Shown piece by piece: positions 34,885 to 42,923 of a stretch of 64,000 nt of DNA. Origin of the DNA: Terrimesophilobacter mesophilus (GTDB taxonomy: Bacteria > Actinomycetota > Actinomycetes > Actinomycetales > Microbacteriaceae). Made by a program: the position numbers and the translations under genes. The notes below the pieces were generated by a model that was not told where the DNA came from, made no database searches, and saw nothing but the letters and a program-made list of their open reading frames with translations. Location: contig NZ_JACHBP010000001.1 in NCBI RefSeq assembly GCF_014200375.1, positions 1,674,001 to 1,738,000 on the forward strand, read 5' to 3'. Within the stretch, counting starts at the first letter, position 1, and the number at the start of each line of letters is the position of its first letter.

Positions 34885-34952
34885 GACCGGACCCGGCGAA
34901 ACCGTCTGAACCGTGCGTGGTAAGGGTGCGTTCTCGCCGGGTCCGGTCTTTT
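34885..34952 (+). terminator. Rho-independent terminator after importer 1
   Basis: A perfect 15-base stem, GACCGGACCCGGCGA (34885-34899) with TCGCCGGGTCCGGTC (34934-34948), a 34-base loop, then TTTTCC. It separates the two importer operons. Confidence 0.85.
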
Positions 34953-35038
34953 CCATGCAGAACTTGTGTCGGCTCTCGACGGATGCTCAAAGCGGGCTGA
35001 GAGCGACCTATGAGTACCTGAAAGTCCGGCCGCTCGGC

Positions 35039-35067
35039 TTGAGCGAATAACTTAGCAAGCCTAACGT
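35039..35067 (+). promoter_or_regulatory. Promoter of the second sugar importer operon
   Basis: TTGAGC (35039-35044) and TAACGT (35062-35067) with a 17-base spacer, leaving a leader of about 115 bases. No GGAACCGGTTCC operator is present here, so this importer is probably under a different regulator. The rest of 34953-35190 shows no gene. Confidence 0.55.
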
Positions 35068-35190
35068 TGTGCCCACTATCACCAACCGATTGTCTGCCAC
35101 AGCGACGAGACACCACAGCGCCCGAGACACCAACCGGCGAAGGACGGGACTCTCCCGCCCGTGTGATTCGACTCCCTAGAAGGAGGAGAC

Positions 35191-36507
35191 ATGCGGTTGC
35201 CAAGTCAACATAGATCCCTTGCCGCGCTCGCCGTGGCCGTCGTCGCCGGAGTGACGCTCGCCGGCTGTAGTTCAGGCGGCGCGACGCCCGGGACATCGTC
35301 GCCGCCGAAAGCGGACCTCTCCGGGGTCACTCTCAACGTCGCAGCCGACTGGTCGGGAGCGGAGCAGGCGAACTTCGAGAAGGTCCTCGCACAGTTCGAG
35401 AGCGACACCGGGGCGAAGGTCAACTACACCAGCTACGGAAGCAACGTTGCGACGACCCTGAACACGAAGATCGCCGGAGGGGACCCGCCGGATGTCGCGG
35501 TCATCCCGCAGCCGGGGCTTCTGACATCCCTCGCGAAGGCCGGAAGCCTCATCCCGCTCTCCGCAGACACGCTCGCCACGGTCAAGAAGTACTACTCGCA
35601 GGACTGGGTGGACCTCGGTTCGGTCGACGGCAAGACCTACGGCGTGTGGTTCAAGGGCTCGAACAAGTCCACCGTCTGGTACAACACGAAGGTCTACGAC
35701 AACGCGGGTGCGACAGTCCCCAAGACCTGGGATGACTTCGTCGCCGCTCTGCAGAAGGTCTCCGACTCCGGCGTTCCCGGCCTGTCCATCGGGGCGGATG
35801 TCGGCTGGCCGCTGACCGACTGGTTCGAGAACGTGTACCTCAGGACGGCGGGTCCGGAGAAGTACGACCAGCTCACCCAGCACACGATCCCGTGGACCGA
35901 TCCGTCCGTGATCGACGCGCTCACCATCCTGTCGAAGCTGTGGAGCAACAAGGCACTCATCGAGCCGGGTGGAGCGCAGCGGACGTTCGGCGATTCCGTC
36001 ACCGAGGTGTTCGGCAACCCGCCGAAGGCGGGCACCGTCTACGAGGGGGACTTCGTGGCCGGCAACATCACCTCGCAGACCAAGTCGGTCATCGGAACGG
36101 ATGCGAAGTTCTTCGACTTCCCTTCGATCAATGGCTCAGGGCCGGCGGTGGTCGGCGGCGGTAACGCTGCCGTCCAGCTGAAGGACAACAAGGGCGCCGC
36201 GGCGCTCATGGCCTACCTGGCGAGCCCTGAGGCGGCCACGATCTGGGTGAAGCTCGGCGGATTCACGTCGCCGAACAACGGCGTCGACATGTCGGCGTAC
36301 CCGGATGACACCTCGCAGCAGATCGCCGCAGCGCTCGTCAACGCGAAGACGTTCCGTTTCGACATGTCCGACCAGGCACCGAGTGCGTTCGGAGGCACTG
36401 CGGGTTCGGGCGAGTGGAAGATCCTGTTGGACTTCTACTCCAACCCGACCGACATCCAGGGCACCGCGAAAGCGCTGGAGGCTGCCGCCACGGCTGACTA
36501 CAAGTAG
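35191..36507 (+). CDS. Sugar ABC importer 2, substrate-binding lipoprotein
   Basis: 438 residues. The lipobox is LAGCS (Cys near 26). The body is a family 1 solute-binding protein related to the importer 1 protein: PPDVAVIPQPGLLTSLA corresponds to PDIAIFPQPGLLGDLA, and both end in a VKLGGxxSxNNG-type region. The two look like diverged paralogues. A strong AGAAGGAGGAGAC precedes the ATG. The sugar is not identifiable. Confidence 0.92.
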   Translation: MRLPSQHRSLAALAVAVVAGVTLAGCSSGGATPGTSSPPKADLSGVTLNVAADWSGAEQANFEKVLAQFESDTGAKVNYTSYGSNVATTLNTKIAGGDPPDVAVIPQPGLLTSLAKAGSLIPLSADTLATVKKYYSQDWVDLGSVDGKTYGVWFKGSNKSTVWYNTKVYDNAGATVPKTWDDFVAALQKVSDSGVPGLSIGADVGWPLTDWFENVYLRTAGPEKYDQLTQHTIPWTDPSVIDALTILSKLWSNKALIEPGGAQRTFGDSVTEVFGNPPKAGTVYEGDFVAGNITSQTKSVIGTDAKFFDFPSINGSGPAVVGGGNAAVQLKDNKGAAALMAYLASPEAATIWVKLGGFTSPNNGVDMSAYPDDTSQQIAAALVNAKTFRFDMSDQAPSAFGGTAGSGEWKILLDFYSNPTDIQGTAKALEAAATADYK

Positions 36508-36525
36508 CCGACGGGTTCGGACATC

Positions 36526-37902
36526 GTGTCCACAGCAACGGTGCCGGCCAGGGCACCGAAGCGGGGAGGGGTCACGGTTGCTGCTTCAGGCAGCAACCGG
36601 CCCTCCCGCTCCCGCGCCCGACGATCGCTCCTGACGGCGATCATCTTCCTCGCGCCCGCGCTGTTCCTGCTGGGTGTTCTCATCGGATATCCGGTGGTCT
36701 ATTCGGTGTGGCGCTCGCTGTTCGATGCGAGCGGGGACAACTTCGTCGGGGGTGCGAACTACGCCACGATGTTCACCGACCCCGCGACGTTCGTCGCCAT
36801 CCGCAACAACGTCATCTGGGTGATCGTTGCGCCCATCACCTGCACCGTCCTCGGGCTGATCTTCGCGGTGCTCATGAACCGCATCCGCTGGGCGACGGCG
36901 TTCAAGCTCATCATCTTCATGCCGATGGCGATCTCGATGGTCGCCTCCGGCGTCATCTTCCGCACCCTGTTCCAGGAGAATCCGGATCTGGGCGCCGTCA
37001 ACGCGGGCCTCGTCTCGGTGCACAGCGCCTTCTCGGGCGGCTCGGCCTACCCGGGCGCCCGGCCACGCGACGATTCGGGACTGGAAGGCACCGGAGGATC
37101 GATCCGGTCGAGCACGTCGGTGCCCACCGGCGGCAGCCAGAACTTCCCGCTCGTCGGCATCCTCGGCTCGACGCTGCCGGCCGGCGCGACGGATGCCGTG
37201 GAGGCTCCCACCGCGAAGCCGACCGACATCTCCGGCACGGTGTGGCTCGATTTCGTGAAGGGCGGCGGCGGGACGAACGGCCAGGTCGGCGACGGCAAGA
37301 AGGGCCTGCCCGGCGTCACCGTCGACGCGATCGACGCGTCGGGAGCGGTCGTCGCATCCGCCACCACCGCGAACGACGGCACGTACGACATCACGGGCCT
37401 CGCGAGCGGCAGCTACCGGGTGGGGCTGCCGGCAACGAACTTCGCCGCGGCATACTCCGGGGTCTCCTGGCTCGGCCCGACGCTCGTGACGGCGGTCATC
37501 ATCCTCGCCTACGTGTGGATCTGGGCGGGATTCTCGATGGTCATGATCGCCTCCGGCCTCTCGGCCATGGACATCTCCCTGCAGGAGGCGGCCCGCATCG
37601 ACGGCGCGAACGAGTGGCAGGTGTTCCGGCGCATCACGGCTCCGCTGCTGTCCCCCGTGCTCATCGTCGTGTTCATCACCCTCATCATCAACGTGCTCAA
37701 GATCTTCGACCTCGTCTATGTCATCCCGCCCGGTTCCTCGCTGCCGGATGCCACGGTCATCGCCGTGCAGCTGTGGACGGTTTCGTTCGGCGGCGGCAAC
37801 GACCAGGGTCTCGGAAGCGCCCTGGCCATCTTCCTGCTGATTCTCGTCCTGCCGTTCATGATCATCAATGTCCGGCGATTCCGGATGGAGCGCGAACAGT
37901 GA
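36526..37902 (+). CDS. Sugar ABC importer 2, permease with inserted extracellular B-type domain
   Basis: 458 residues from GTG 36526, about 120 longer than usual. Helices are at about 36-60, 95-117 and 127-147, then a loop of about 165 residues, then 317-342, 372-394 and 425-447. The EAA loop (LQEAARIDGANEWQVFRRI, about 352-370) is cytoplasmic, so the long loop faces outside. It contains a Ser/Gly-rich stretch and a domain like SdrD B or carboxypeptidase-regulatory repeats (ISGTVWLDF, GLPGVTVDAIDASG, ATTANDGTYDITGLASGSY, about 235-306). It may contact the binding protein or the wall, as the unrelated P2 loop of MalF contacts MalE. Confidence 0.88.
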   Translation: MSTATVPARAPKRGGVTVAASGSNRPSRSRARRSLLTAIIFLAPALFLLGVLIGYPVVYSVWRSLFDASGDNFVGGANYATMFTDPATFVAIRNNVIWVIVAPITCTVLGLIFAVLMNRIRWATAFKLIIFMPMAISMVASGVIFRTLFQENPDLGAVNAGLVSVHSAFSGGSAYPGARPRDDSGLEGTGGSIRSSTSVPTGGSQNFPLVGILGSTLPAGATDAVEAPTAKPTDISGTVWLDFVKGGGGTNGQVGDGKKGLPGVTVDAIDASGAVVASATTANDGTYDITGLASGSYRVGLPATNFAAAYSGVSWLGPTLVTAVIILAYVWIWAGFSMVMIASGLSAMDISLQEAARIDGANEWQVFRRITAPLLSPVLIVVFITLIINVLKIFDLVYVIPPGSSLPDATVIAVQLWTVSFGGGNDQGLGSALAIFLLILVLPFMIINVRRFRMEREQ

Positions 37903-38780
37903 CCGTGGACCTGGGCATCGTGAAGGCGAAGCGCTCCGTCGCCGGGCGCATCCTCGACTTCTTCGGCAAGGGCGTCATGAACGTCGTCCTCATCATCGTC
38001 GCCGTGTTCTGGCTCGTACCGACGATCGGGCTCTTCCTCTCCTCCCTTCGCTCGAGCACCGACAACAGCCAGAGCGGATGGTGGACCGTGTTCACCCGAC
38101 CGGCACAGCTCACGATCGAGAACTACACGAACCTGCTCGGCAACTCGCAGTTCATGGGCTCGTTCCTGAACACGATCGAGATCACGGTCCCCGCAACGAT
38201 CCTCGTGGTCGTCATCGGGTCGCTGGCCGGGTACGCGTTCGCGTGGATCCGGTTCCCCGGGCGGGACTGGCTGCTCGTCGTCGTGATCGTCCTGCTCGCC
38301 GTGCCGCTTCAGGTCTCGCTCATCCCGATCGCCCGGCTGTACGGCAGCATCGGGCTGTTCGGATCCATCCTGGGCGTCATCCTGTTCCACACCGCGTACG
38401 GGCTGCCGTTCGCGATCTTCCTGCTGCGGAACTTCTTCACCCAGATCCCGGGGGAGATGCTGGAGGCGGCGCGCATCGACGGGGCGAGCGAGTGGCGGAT
38501 CTTCGCCCGCATCATCCTGCCCCTCGGCCTGCCGGCCATCGCGAGTCTCAGCATCTTCCAGTTCCTGTGGACATGGAACGACATGCTCGTCGCCCTGATC
38601 TTCACGAATGCGACATCGCAGCCGGTGACGGTGGCCATCCAGAGCCAGTTGCGGCAGTTCGGCGCCAACATCGACATCCTCTCGGCGGGCGCCTTCCTGT
38701 CCATGATCATCCCGCTCATCGTGTTCTTCGCGTTCCAGCGGTTCTTCGTCTCCGCGCTCCTCGCCGGCTCCACGAAATAG
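37899..38780 (+). CDS. Sugar ABC importer 2, permease (MalG type)
   Basis: 293 residues from GTG 37899, overlapping the previous stop (GTGA). Six helices and the EAA loop IPGEMLEAARIDGASEWRIF (about 185-205) are clear, and the end FFVSALLAGSTK mirrors importer 1. It forms the membrane channel with the preceding permease. No ATPase gene follows. Confidence 0.93.
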   Translation: MTVDLGIVKAKRSVAGRILDFFGKGVMNVVLIIVAVFWLVPTIGLFLSSLRSSTDNSQSGWWTVFTRPAQLTIENYTNLLGNSQFMGSFLNTIEITVPATILVVVIGSLAGYAFAWIRFPGRDWLLVVVIVLLAVPLQVSLIPIARLYGSIGLFGSILGVILFHTAYGLPFAIFLLRNFFTQIPGEMLEAARIDGASEWRIFARIILPLGLPAIASLSIFQFLWTWNDMLVALIFTNATSQPVTVAIQSQLRQFGANIDILSAGAFLSMIIPLIVFFAFQRFFVSALLAGSTK

Positions 38781-38821
38781 CCTGCTGAACCCTCGGGGAG
38801 GTGACAAGGCACAATGAGGGG

Positions 38822-40672
38822 ATGAGCGGAATGCGCGGCGGCGGCAGAAGTCGCATCAGCAGCGGGGATGTCGATGTGCAGCGGGCGGCCAACGCGGCCG
38901 CACCGAAGGTGGACGGCCTGTTCCGACGTATCACCGAACTGTTCATCCCGCATCGAACGGCCCTCATCACGACGGGCATCCTCGTCGTCATCGGAGCCGC
39001 GCTGTCCGTCCTGCCACCGCTGCTCACCCAGCAGGCCTTCGACCACGGTCTGTTCCCCGCCGGCGGCCCGAACCTCCCGGTGCTGGGCGGCATCGTCGCG
39101 CTCATGGTCGCCATCTATCTCACGTCCGGTGCGCTCGGAGTCTGGCAGACCTGGCTCACCTCCACGGTCGGCAACAGGGTCATGGGCTCGCTGCGCGTCA
39201 AACTCTTCGACCACCTGCAGCGCATGGAGCTCGCCTTCTTCACGCGGACGAAGACGGGCATCATCCAGTCCCGGCTGCAGAACGATGTCGGTGGCGTCTC
39301 CGGCGTTCTGACGAACACCGTCTCGAGCGTGCTCGGCAACACCGTGACGGTCATCGCCGCCTTCATCGCGATGGTTCTGCTCTCCTGGCAGCTCACGTTC
39401 GTGGCGCTCGTCCTCATGCCGATCCTCGTCGTCGCCCAGCGCCGGGTCGGCCAGGTGCGGGCACGCATCGCGACGAAGACGCAGGAGTCGCTGAGCGAGC
39501 TCACCGCGATCACGCAGGAGACGCTCTCGGTGTCCGGCATCCTGCTGGCGAAGAGTTTCAACCAGCAGCCGGCCGAGGTGGCGCGCTACCAGGGCGAGAA
39601 CGACAACCAGGTGCGCCTGCAGGTGCGCCTGCAGATGAGCGGCCAGTGGTTCTTCGCGATGGTGCAGATCTTCCTCGCGATCATCCCGGCCATCATCTAC
39701 CTGTGCGCCGCGTGGCTCATCCTCGGCGACGTGCCGGTCACCGCGGGAACGATCGTCGCGTTCACGACCGTGCAGGCGCGGCTCATGTTCCCGCTGCTCG
39801 GCCTCATGCGCGTCGCACTCGATCTTCAGACATCCGGTGCGCTCTTCGCCCGCATCTTCGAGTACCTTGACCTGAAGCCGGCCATCGTCGACGCTCCGGA
39901 TGCCCGTTCGGTTCCGGCGGGAGGCACACTGGGAACGGTCGAGTTCGATCGGGTGGTGTTCGGATATCCGGACGCATCCGGCGAGGCGAACCCGACCCTC
40001 AGGGACGTCTCGTTCACGATTCGGCCCGGCCAGTTCGCCGCTTTCGTCGGGCCGTCGGGGGCCGGCAAGACGACGATCTCCTACCTCATCCCCCGCTTCC
40101 ACGACGCGACATCCGGAACGGTCAGGTTCGCCGGCGACGACGTTCGCGAACTTCAGCAGGAGTCGTTGCTCGAGAACATCGGGATCGTGAGCCAGGAGAC
40201 CTACCTCTTCCACGCGACGATCGGCGACAACCTCCGCTATGCGAGGCCGGATGCCACGGCGGCGCAACTGGAGCAGGCATGCCGGGCGGCGAACATCCAC
40301 GACACGATCGCCTCGTTCCCGGATGGCTACGACACGGTCGTCGGCGAGCGGGGTTACCGCCTGAGCGGCGGGGAGAAGCAGCGCATCGCGATCGCGCGCG
40401 TGCTGCTGAAGGACCCGGCCGTGCTCATCCTCGATGAGGCGACGAGCGCCCTCGACTCGATCTCCGAGCGCGTCGTCCAGCAGGCCCTGGATGCCGCATC
40501 CAGAGGCCGCACGACGATCGCGATCGCGCACCGCATGTCGACGATCGTGGCCGCGGATGTCATCTTCGTACTCGAGGCGGGGCGCATCGTGGAACGGGGA
40601 ACGCACGCGGAACTCATGGCCGCCGGTGGTGCGTACGCGCGGTTGTATCGCGAGCAGGTGGATGTGCACTGA
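38822..40672 (+). CDS. ABC exporter, fused membrane and ATPase domains (MsbA/LmrA-like)
   Basis: 616 residues. Six-helix exporter domain (about 45-345), then an ATPase with Walker A GPSGAGKTT (about 415), signature LSGGEKQR (about 518), Walker B AVLILDEATSALDS (about 535) and the switch His. It acts as a dimer, exporting drugs, lipids or peptides; substrate unknown. ATG 38822 was chosen over an upstream in-frame ATG at 38801. A CACAAT box 6 bases before the ATG suggests a leaderless promoter. A perfect 12-base tandem repeat near 39609 makes the residues LQVRLQVRLQ. Confidence 0.92.
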   Translation: MSGMRGGGRSRISSGDVDVQRAANAAAPKVDGLFRRITELFIPHRTALITTGILVVIGAALSVLPPLLTQQAFDHGLFPAGGPNLPVLGGIVALMVAIYLTSGALGVWQTWLTSTVGNRVMGSLRVKLFDHLQRMELAFFTRTKTGIIQSRLQNDVGGVSGVLTNTVSSVLGNTVTVIAAFIAMVLLSWQLTFVALVLMPILVVAQRRVGQVRARIATKTQESLSELTAITQETLSVSGILLAKSFNQQPAEVARYQGENDNQVRLQVRLQMSGQWFFAMVQIFLAIIPAIIYLCAAWLILGDVPVTAGTIVAFTTVQARLMFPLLGLMRVALDLQTSGALFARIFEYLDLKPAIVDAPDARSVPAGGTLGTVEFDRVVFGYPDASGEANPTLRDVSFTIRPGQFAAFVGPSGAGKTTISYLIPRFHDATSGTVRFAGDDVRELQQESLLENIGIVSQETYLFHATIGDNLRYARPDATAAQLEQACRAANIHDTIASFPDGYDTVVGERGYRLSGGEKQRIAIARVLLKDPAVLILDEATSALDSISERVVQQALDAASRGRTTIAIAHRMSTIVAADVIFVLEAGRIVERGTHAELMAAGGAYARLYREQVDVH

Positions 40673-40757
40673 AGCAGTTTCTTCCCGCCACTGTTGAGGG
40701 GCGCCGGCATTCACTACAGTGAGTCCCACCCTGTCGCATGGCCCCTTGGGAGTCCCC

Positions 40758-42923
40758 GTGTCGCACGTCACCACCGAGCCGTCCCCCGGTCGCGGTGAAG
40801 CGCGGACATCGGGCAGGCGGGCCGGCCTGAGCATCCAGTCTGCTCTGCTCATCATGCTGCTTCTCGTGAGCCTGCTCTCGAGCGTCGTGGTCGGGCTCAT
40901 CGGTTACGTCAACGGGTCGGATTCGCTGCGGGATGCCGCGTTCGACCGGCTCGTCGGCGTGCGCGATTCCCGTGCCCGCGAGGTCGCGGAACTCTTCTCC
41001 CGCATCAAGAACACCGTCCTCGTGCAGAGCAGGAGCTCGGAGACGATCGACGCGACGAAGGCGTTCACCGACGGCTTCGACGCGCTCGGCACCGCGGAGT
41101 TGACCCCGGATGACACGGCCGCGATCCGGGACTACTTCGCCGGACCGTTCTCGGAGAGGCTCGGCGCGGCGACCGGCACCGATGTCGATCCGACGAGTTT
41201 CCTGCCGTCAAGCCCGGCGCAGAGCTACCTGCAGCTTCACTACACGCTGCCGTACGAGGACTTCGATGTGGCGATCGCGAACGACGACGCAGGTGACGGG
41301 AGCGCGTGGTCGGCCGCCAACGCCGCCTACAACGACCAGTTCCGGCGGATGACCCAGCTGTTCGACTTCGAGGACATCCTGCTCATCGATCTGCACGGCA
41401 ACGTCGTCTACACCGCGTACAAAGGAGTGGACCTCGGCACCAATCTGCTGACCGGCCCCTACGCGTTCAGCAACCTCGCGTCGGCGTATACCAAAGTGCT
41501 CAGCACGAACATCCTCGACACGGTCGAGTTCACCGACTTCGGCGAGTATCCGCCCTCCCTCGGCGTTCCGGCCGCCTGGGCGGTGTCGCCGATCGGGTCC
41601 GGCGGGCAGGCGGTCGGCGCGCTCGCCGTGGAGATGCCCATCGACTCGATCAACGCGGCGATGACGGGTGATCTGTCGTGGAGCGCGAAAGGGCTCGGTG
41701 AGACGGGGGAGACCTACCTCGTGGGCGACGACCACCTGATGCGGTCGACGTCCCGGATGCTCGTCGAGCACCCGAAGGACTACCGGAACAAAGTCGTCGC
41801 GACCGGGACGAAGCCGGAGCTCGCCGATCGCATCATCTCGTCGGGGAGCACGCTCCTGGCGCAGCCGATCGACACCGAAGCGGTCGATCATGCCCTGAAC
41901 AGCGAGACCGGGACGATCATCGGAACTAACTACCTGGGCGACGAGTCGCTTGCCGCGTACACGCCGGTGCAGATCGACAACCTCGACTGGGTCATGGTTG
42001 CGGAGATCAGCACCGAGGAGGCCTTCGCCCCGGTTCGGGAGTTCACGCGGAACCTCGTTTTGTCGTCGACGGCGCTCATCATCCTCGTCGCCCTTCTGTC
42101 GCTCCTGCTGGCCCAGATCATCGTGCGGCCACTGCGCAGGCTGAAGGTCGCCGCCGGGAGGATCGCCGCGGGCGAGGAGGGCGTCCAGGTGGACGCCGGG
42201 CGCAGCGACGAACTCGCGGATGTCGGCACGGCATTCAACGACATGAGCCGGAGCCTGCAGGTGAAGGCCGCTCTCCTGGACGAGCAGGTGGCGGAGAACG
42301 AGCGACTCCTCCTCACGCTCATGCCCCCCGCTGTGGCGAAACGCTATCGCGACGGGGACCAGAACATCGTGCAGGATCACAAGGATGTGACGGTCCTGTA
42401 CGCGGACATCGTCGGCTTCGACGAATACAGCAGAGGACTGGCATCCGATACGGCGCTCAAACAGTTGAACGACATCCTGAGGAGCTTCGATGAGGCGGCC
42501 GACCTGCACGGCGTCGAACGCGTCCGCAACAATCGGAGCGGATATCTGGCCAGCTGCGGTCTCAACGTCCCGAGGGTCGACAACGCGCGCCGAACCGTCG
42601 ACCTCGCCGTCGAGTTCCAACGCATCCTCGAACGATTCGGTGCACAGTTCGGAGCGTCTCTGAACCTGCGCGCCGGCATCGACACGGGAACCGTGACGAG
42701 TGGTCTCGTGGGCGAGTCCCACATGGTGTACGACCTGTGGGGCGATGCCGTGAGCCTCGCCTTCCGCGTTCAGGGGGAGACCGCGGAGGCGGGGATCCTC
42801 CTCACCCAGCGCGTGCTCGACAAGCTCCCGGGGAGTCAGGACGTCGCCATGACGGGGGTTGTCCAGACGTCGAACGGCGAGCAGCGGGTGTGGCGGCTGA
42901 ACCCGGCGACAAACCATGGCTGA
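40758..42923 (+). CDS. Membrane sensor with Cache, HAMP and degenerate class III cyclase domain
   Basis: About 721 residues from GTG 40758 (GGGAG upstream). Helix at about 27-50, an extracellular region to about 430 of dCache type (GVPAAWAVSPIG, GETGETYLVGDD), a second helix (about 435-457), HAMP (RPLRRLKVAAGRIAAGEE), then a cyclase domain (about 540-700). Against Mycobacterium Rv1625c, the first metal Asp (LYADIVGF) and the YDLWGD Asp are kept. The substrate Lys and second metal Asp of EKIKVSGDSYM become Arg and Ser (ERVRNNRSGYL), and the transition-state Asn becomes Ser (DAVSLAFR). Activity is doubtful. The next gene overlaps by 8 bases. Confidence 0.85.
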   Translation: MSHVTTEPSPGRGEARTSGRRAGLSIQSALLIMLLLVSLLSSVVVGLIGYVNGSDSLRDAAFDRLVGVRDSRAREVAELFSRIKNTVLVQSRSSETIDATKAFTDGFDALGTAELTPDDTAAIRDYFAGPFSERLGAATGTDVDPTSFLPSSPAQSYLQLHYTLPYEDFDVAIANDDAGDGSAWSAANAAYNDQFRRMTQLFDFEDILLIDLHGNVVYTAYKGVDLGTNLLTGPYAFSNLASAYTKVLSTNILDTVEFTDFGEYPPSLGVPAAWAVSPIGSGGQAVGALAVEMPIDSINAAMTGDLSWSAKGLGETGETYLVGDDHLMRSTSRMLVEHPKDYRNKVVATGTKPELADRIISSGSTLLAQPIDTEAVDHALNSETGTIIGTNYLGDESLAAYTPVQIDNLDWVMVAEISTEEAFAPVREFTRNLVLSSTALIILVALLSLLLAQIIVRPLRRLKVAAGRIAAGEEGVQVDAGRSDELADVGTAFNDMSRSLQVKAALLDEQVAENERLLLTLMPPAVAKRYRDGDQNIVQDHKDVTVLYADIVGFDEYSRGLASDTALKQLNDILRSFDEAADLHGVERVRNNRSGYLASCGLNVPRVDNARRTVDLAVEFQRILERFGAQFGASLNLRAGIDTGTVTSGLVGESHMVYDLWGDAVSLAFRVQGETAEAGILLTQRVLDKLPGSQDVAMTGVVQTSNGEQRVWRLNPATNHG

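Noticed and set aside
39609..39634. Tandem 12-base repeat in the ABC exporter gene
   Set aside because: Two copies encoding LQVR in a helix; in frame and too short to be more than a local duplication.
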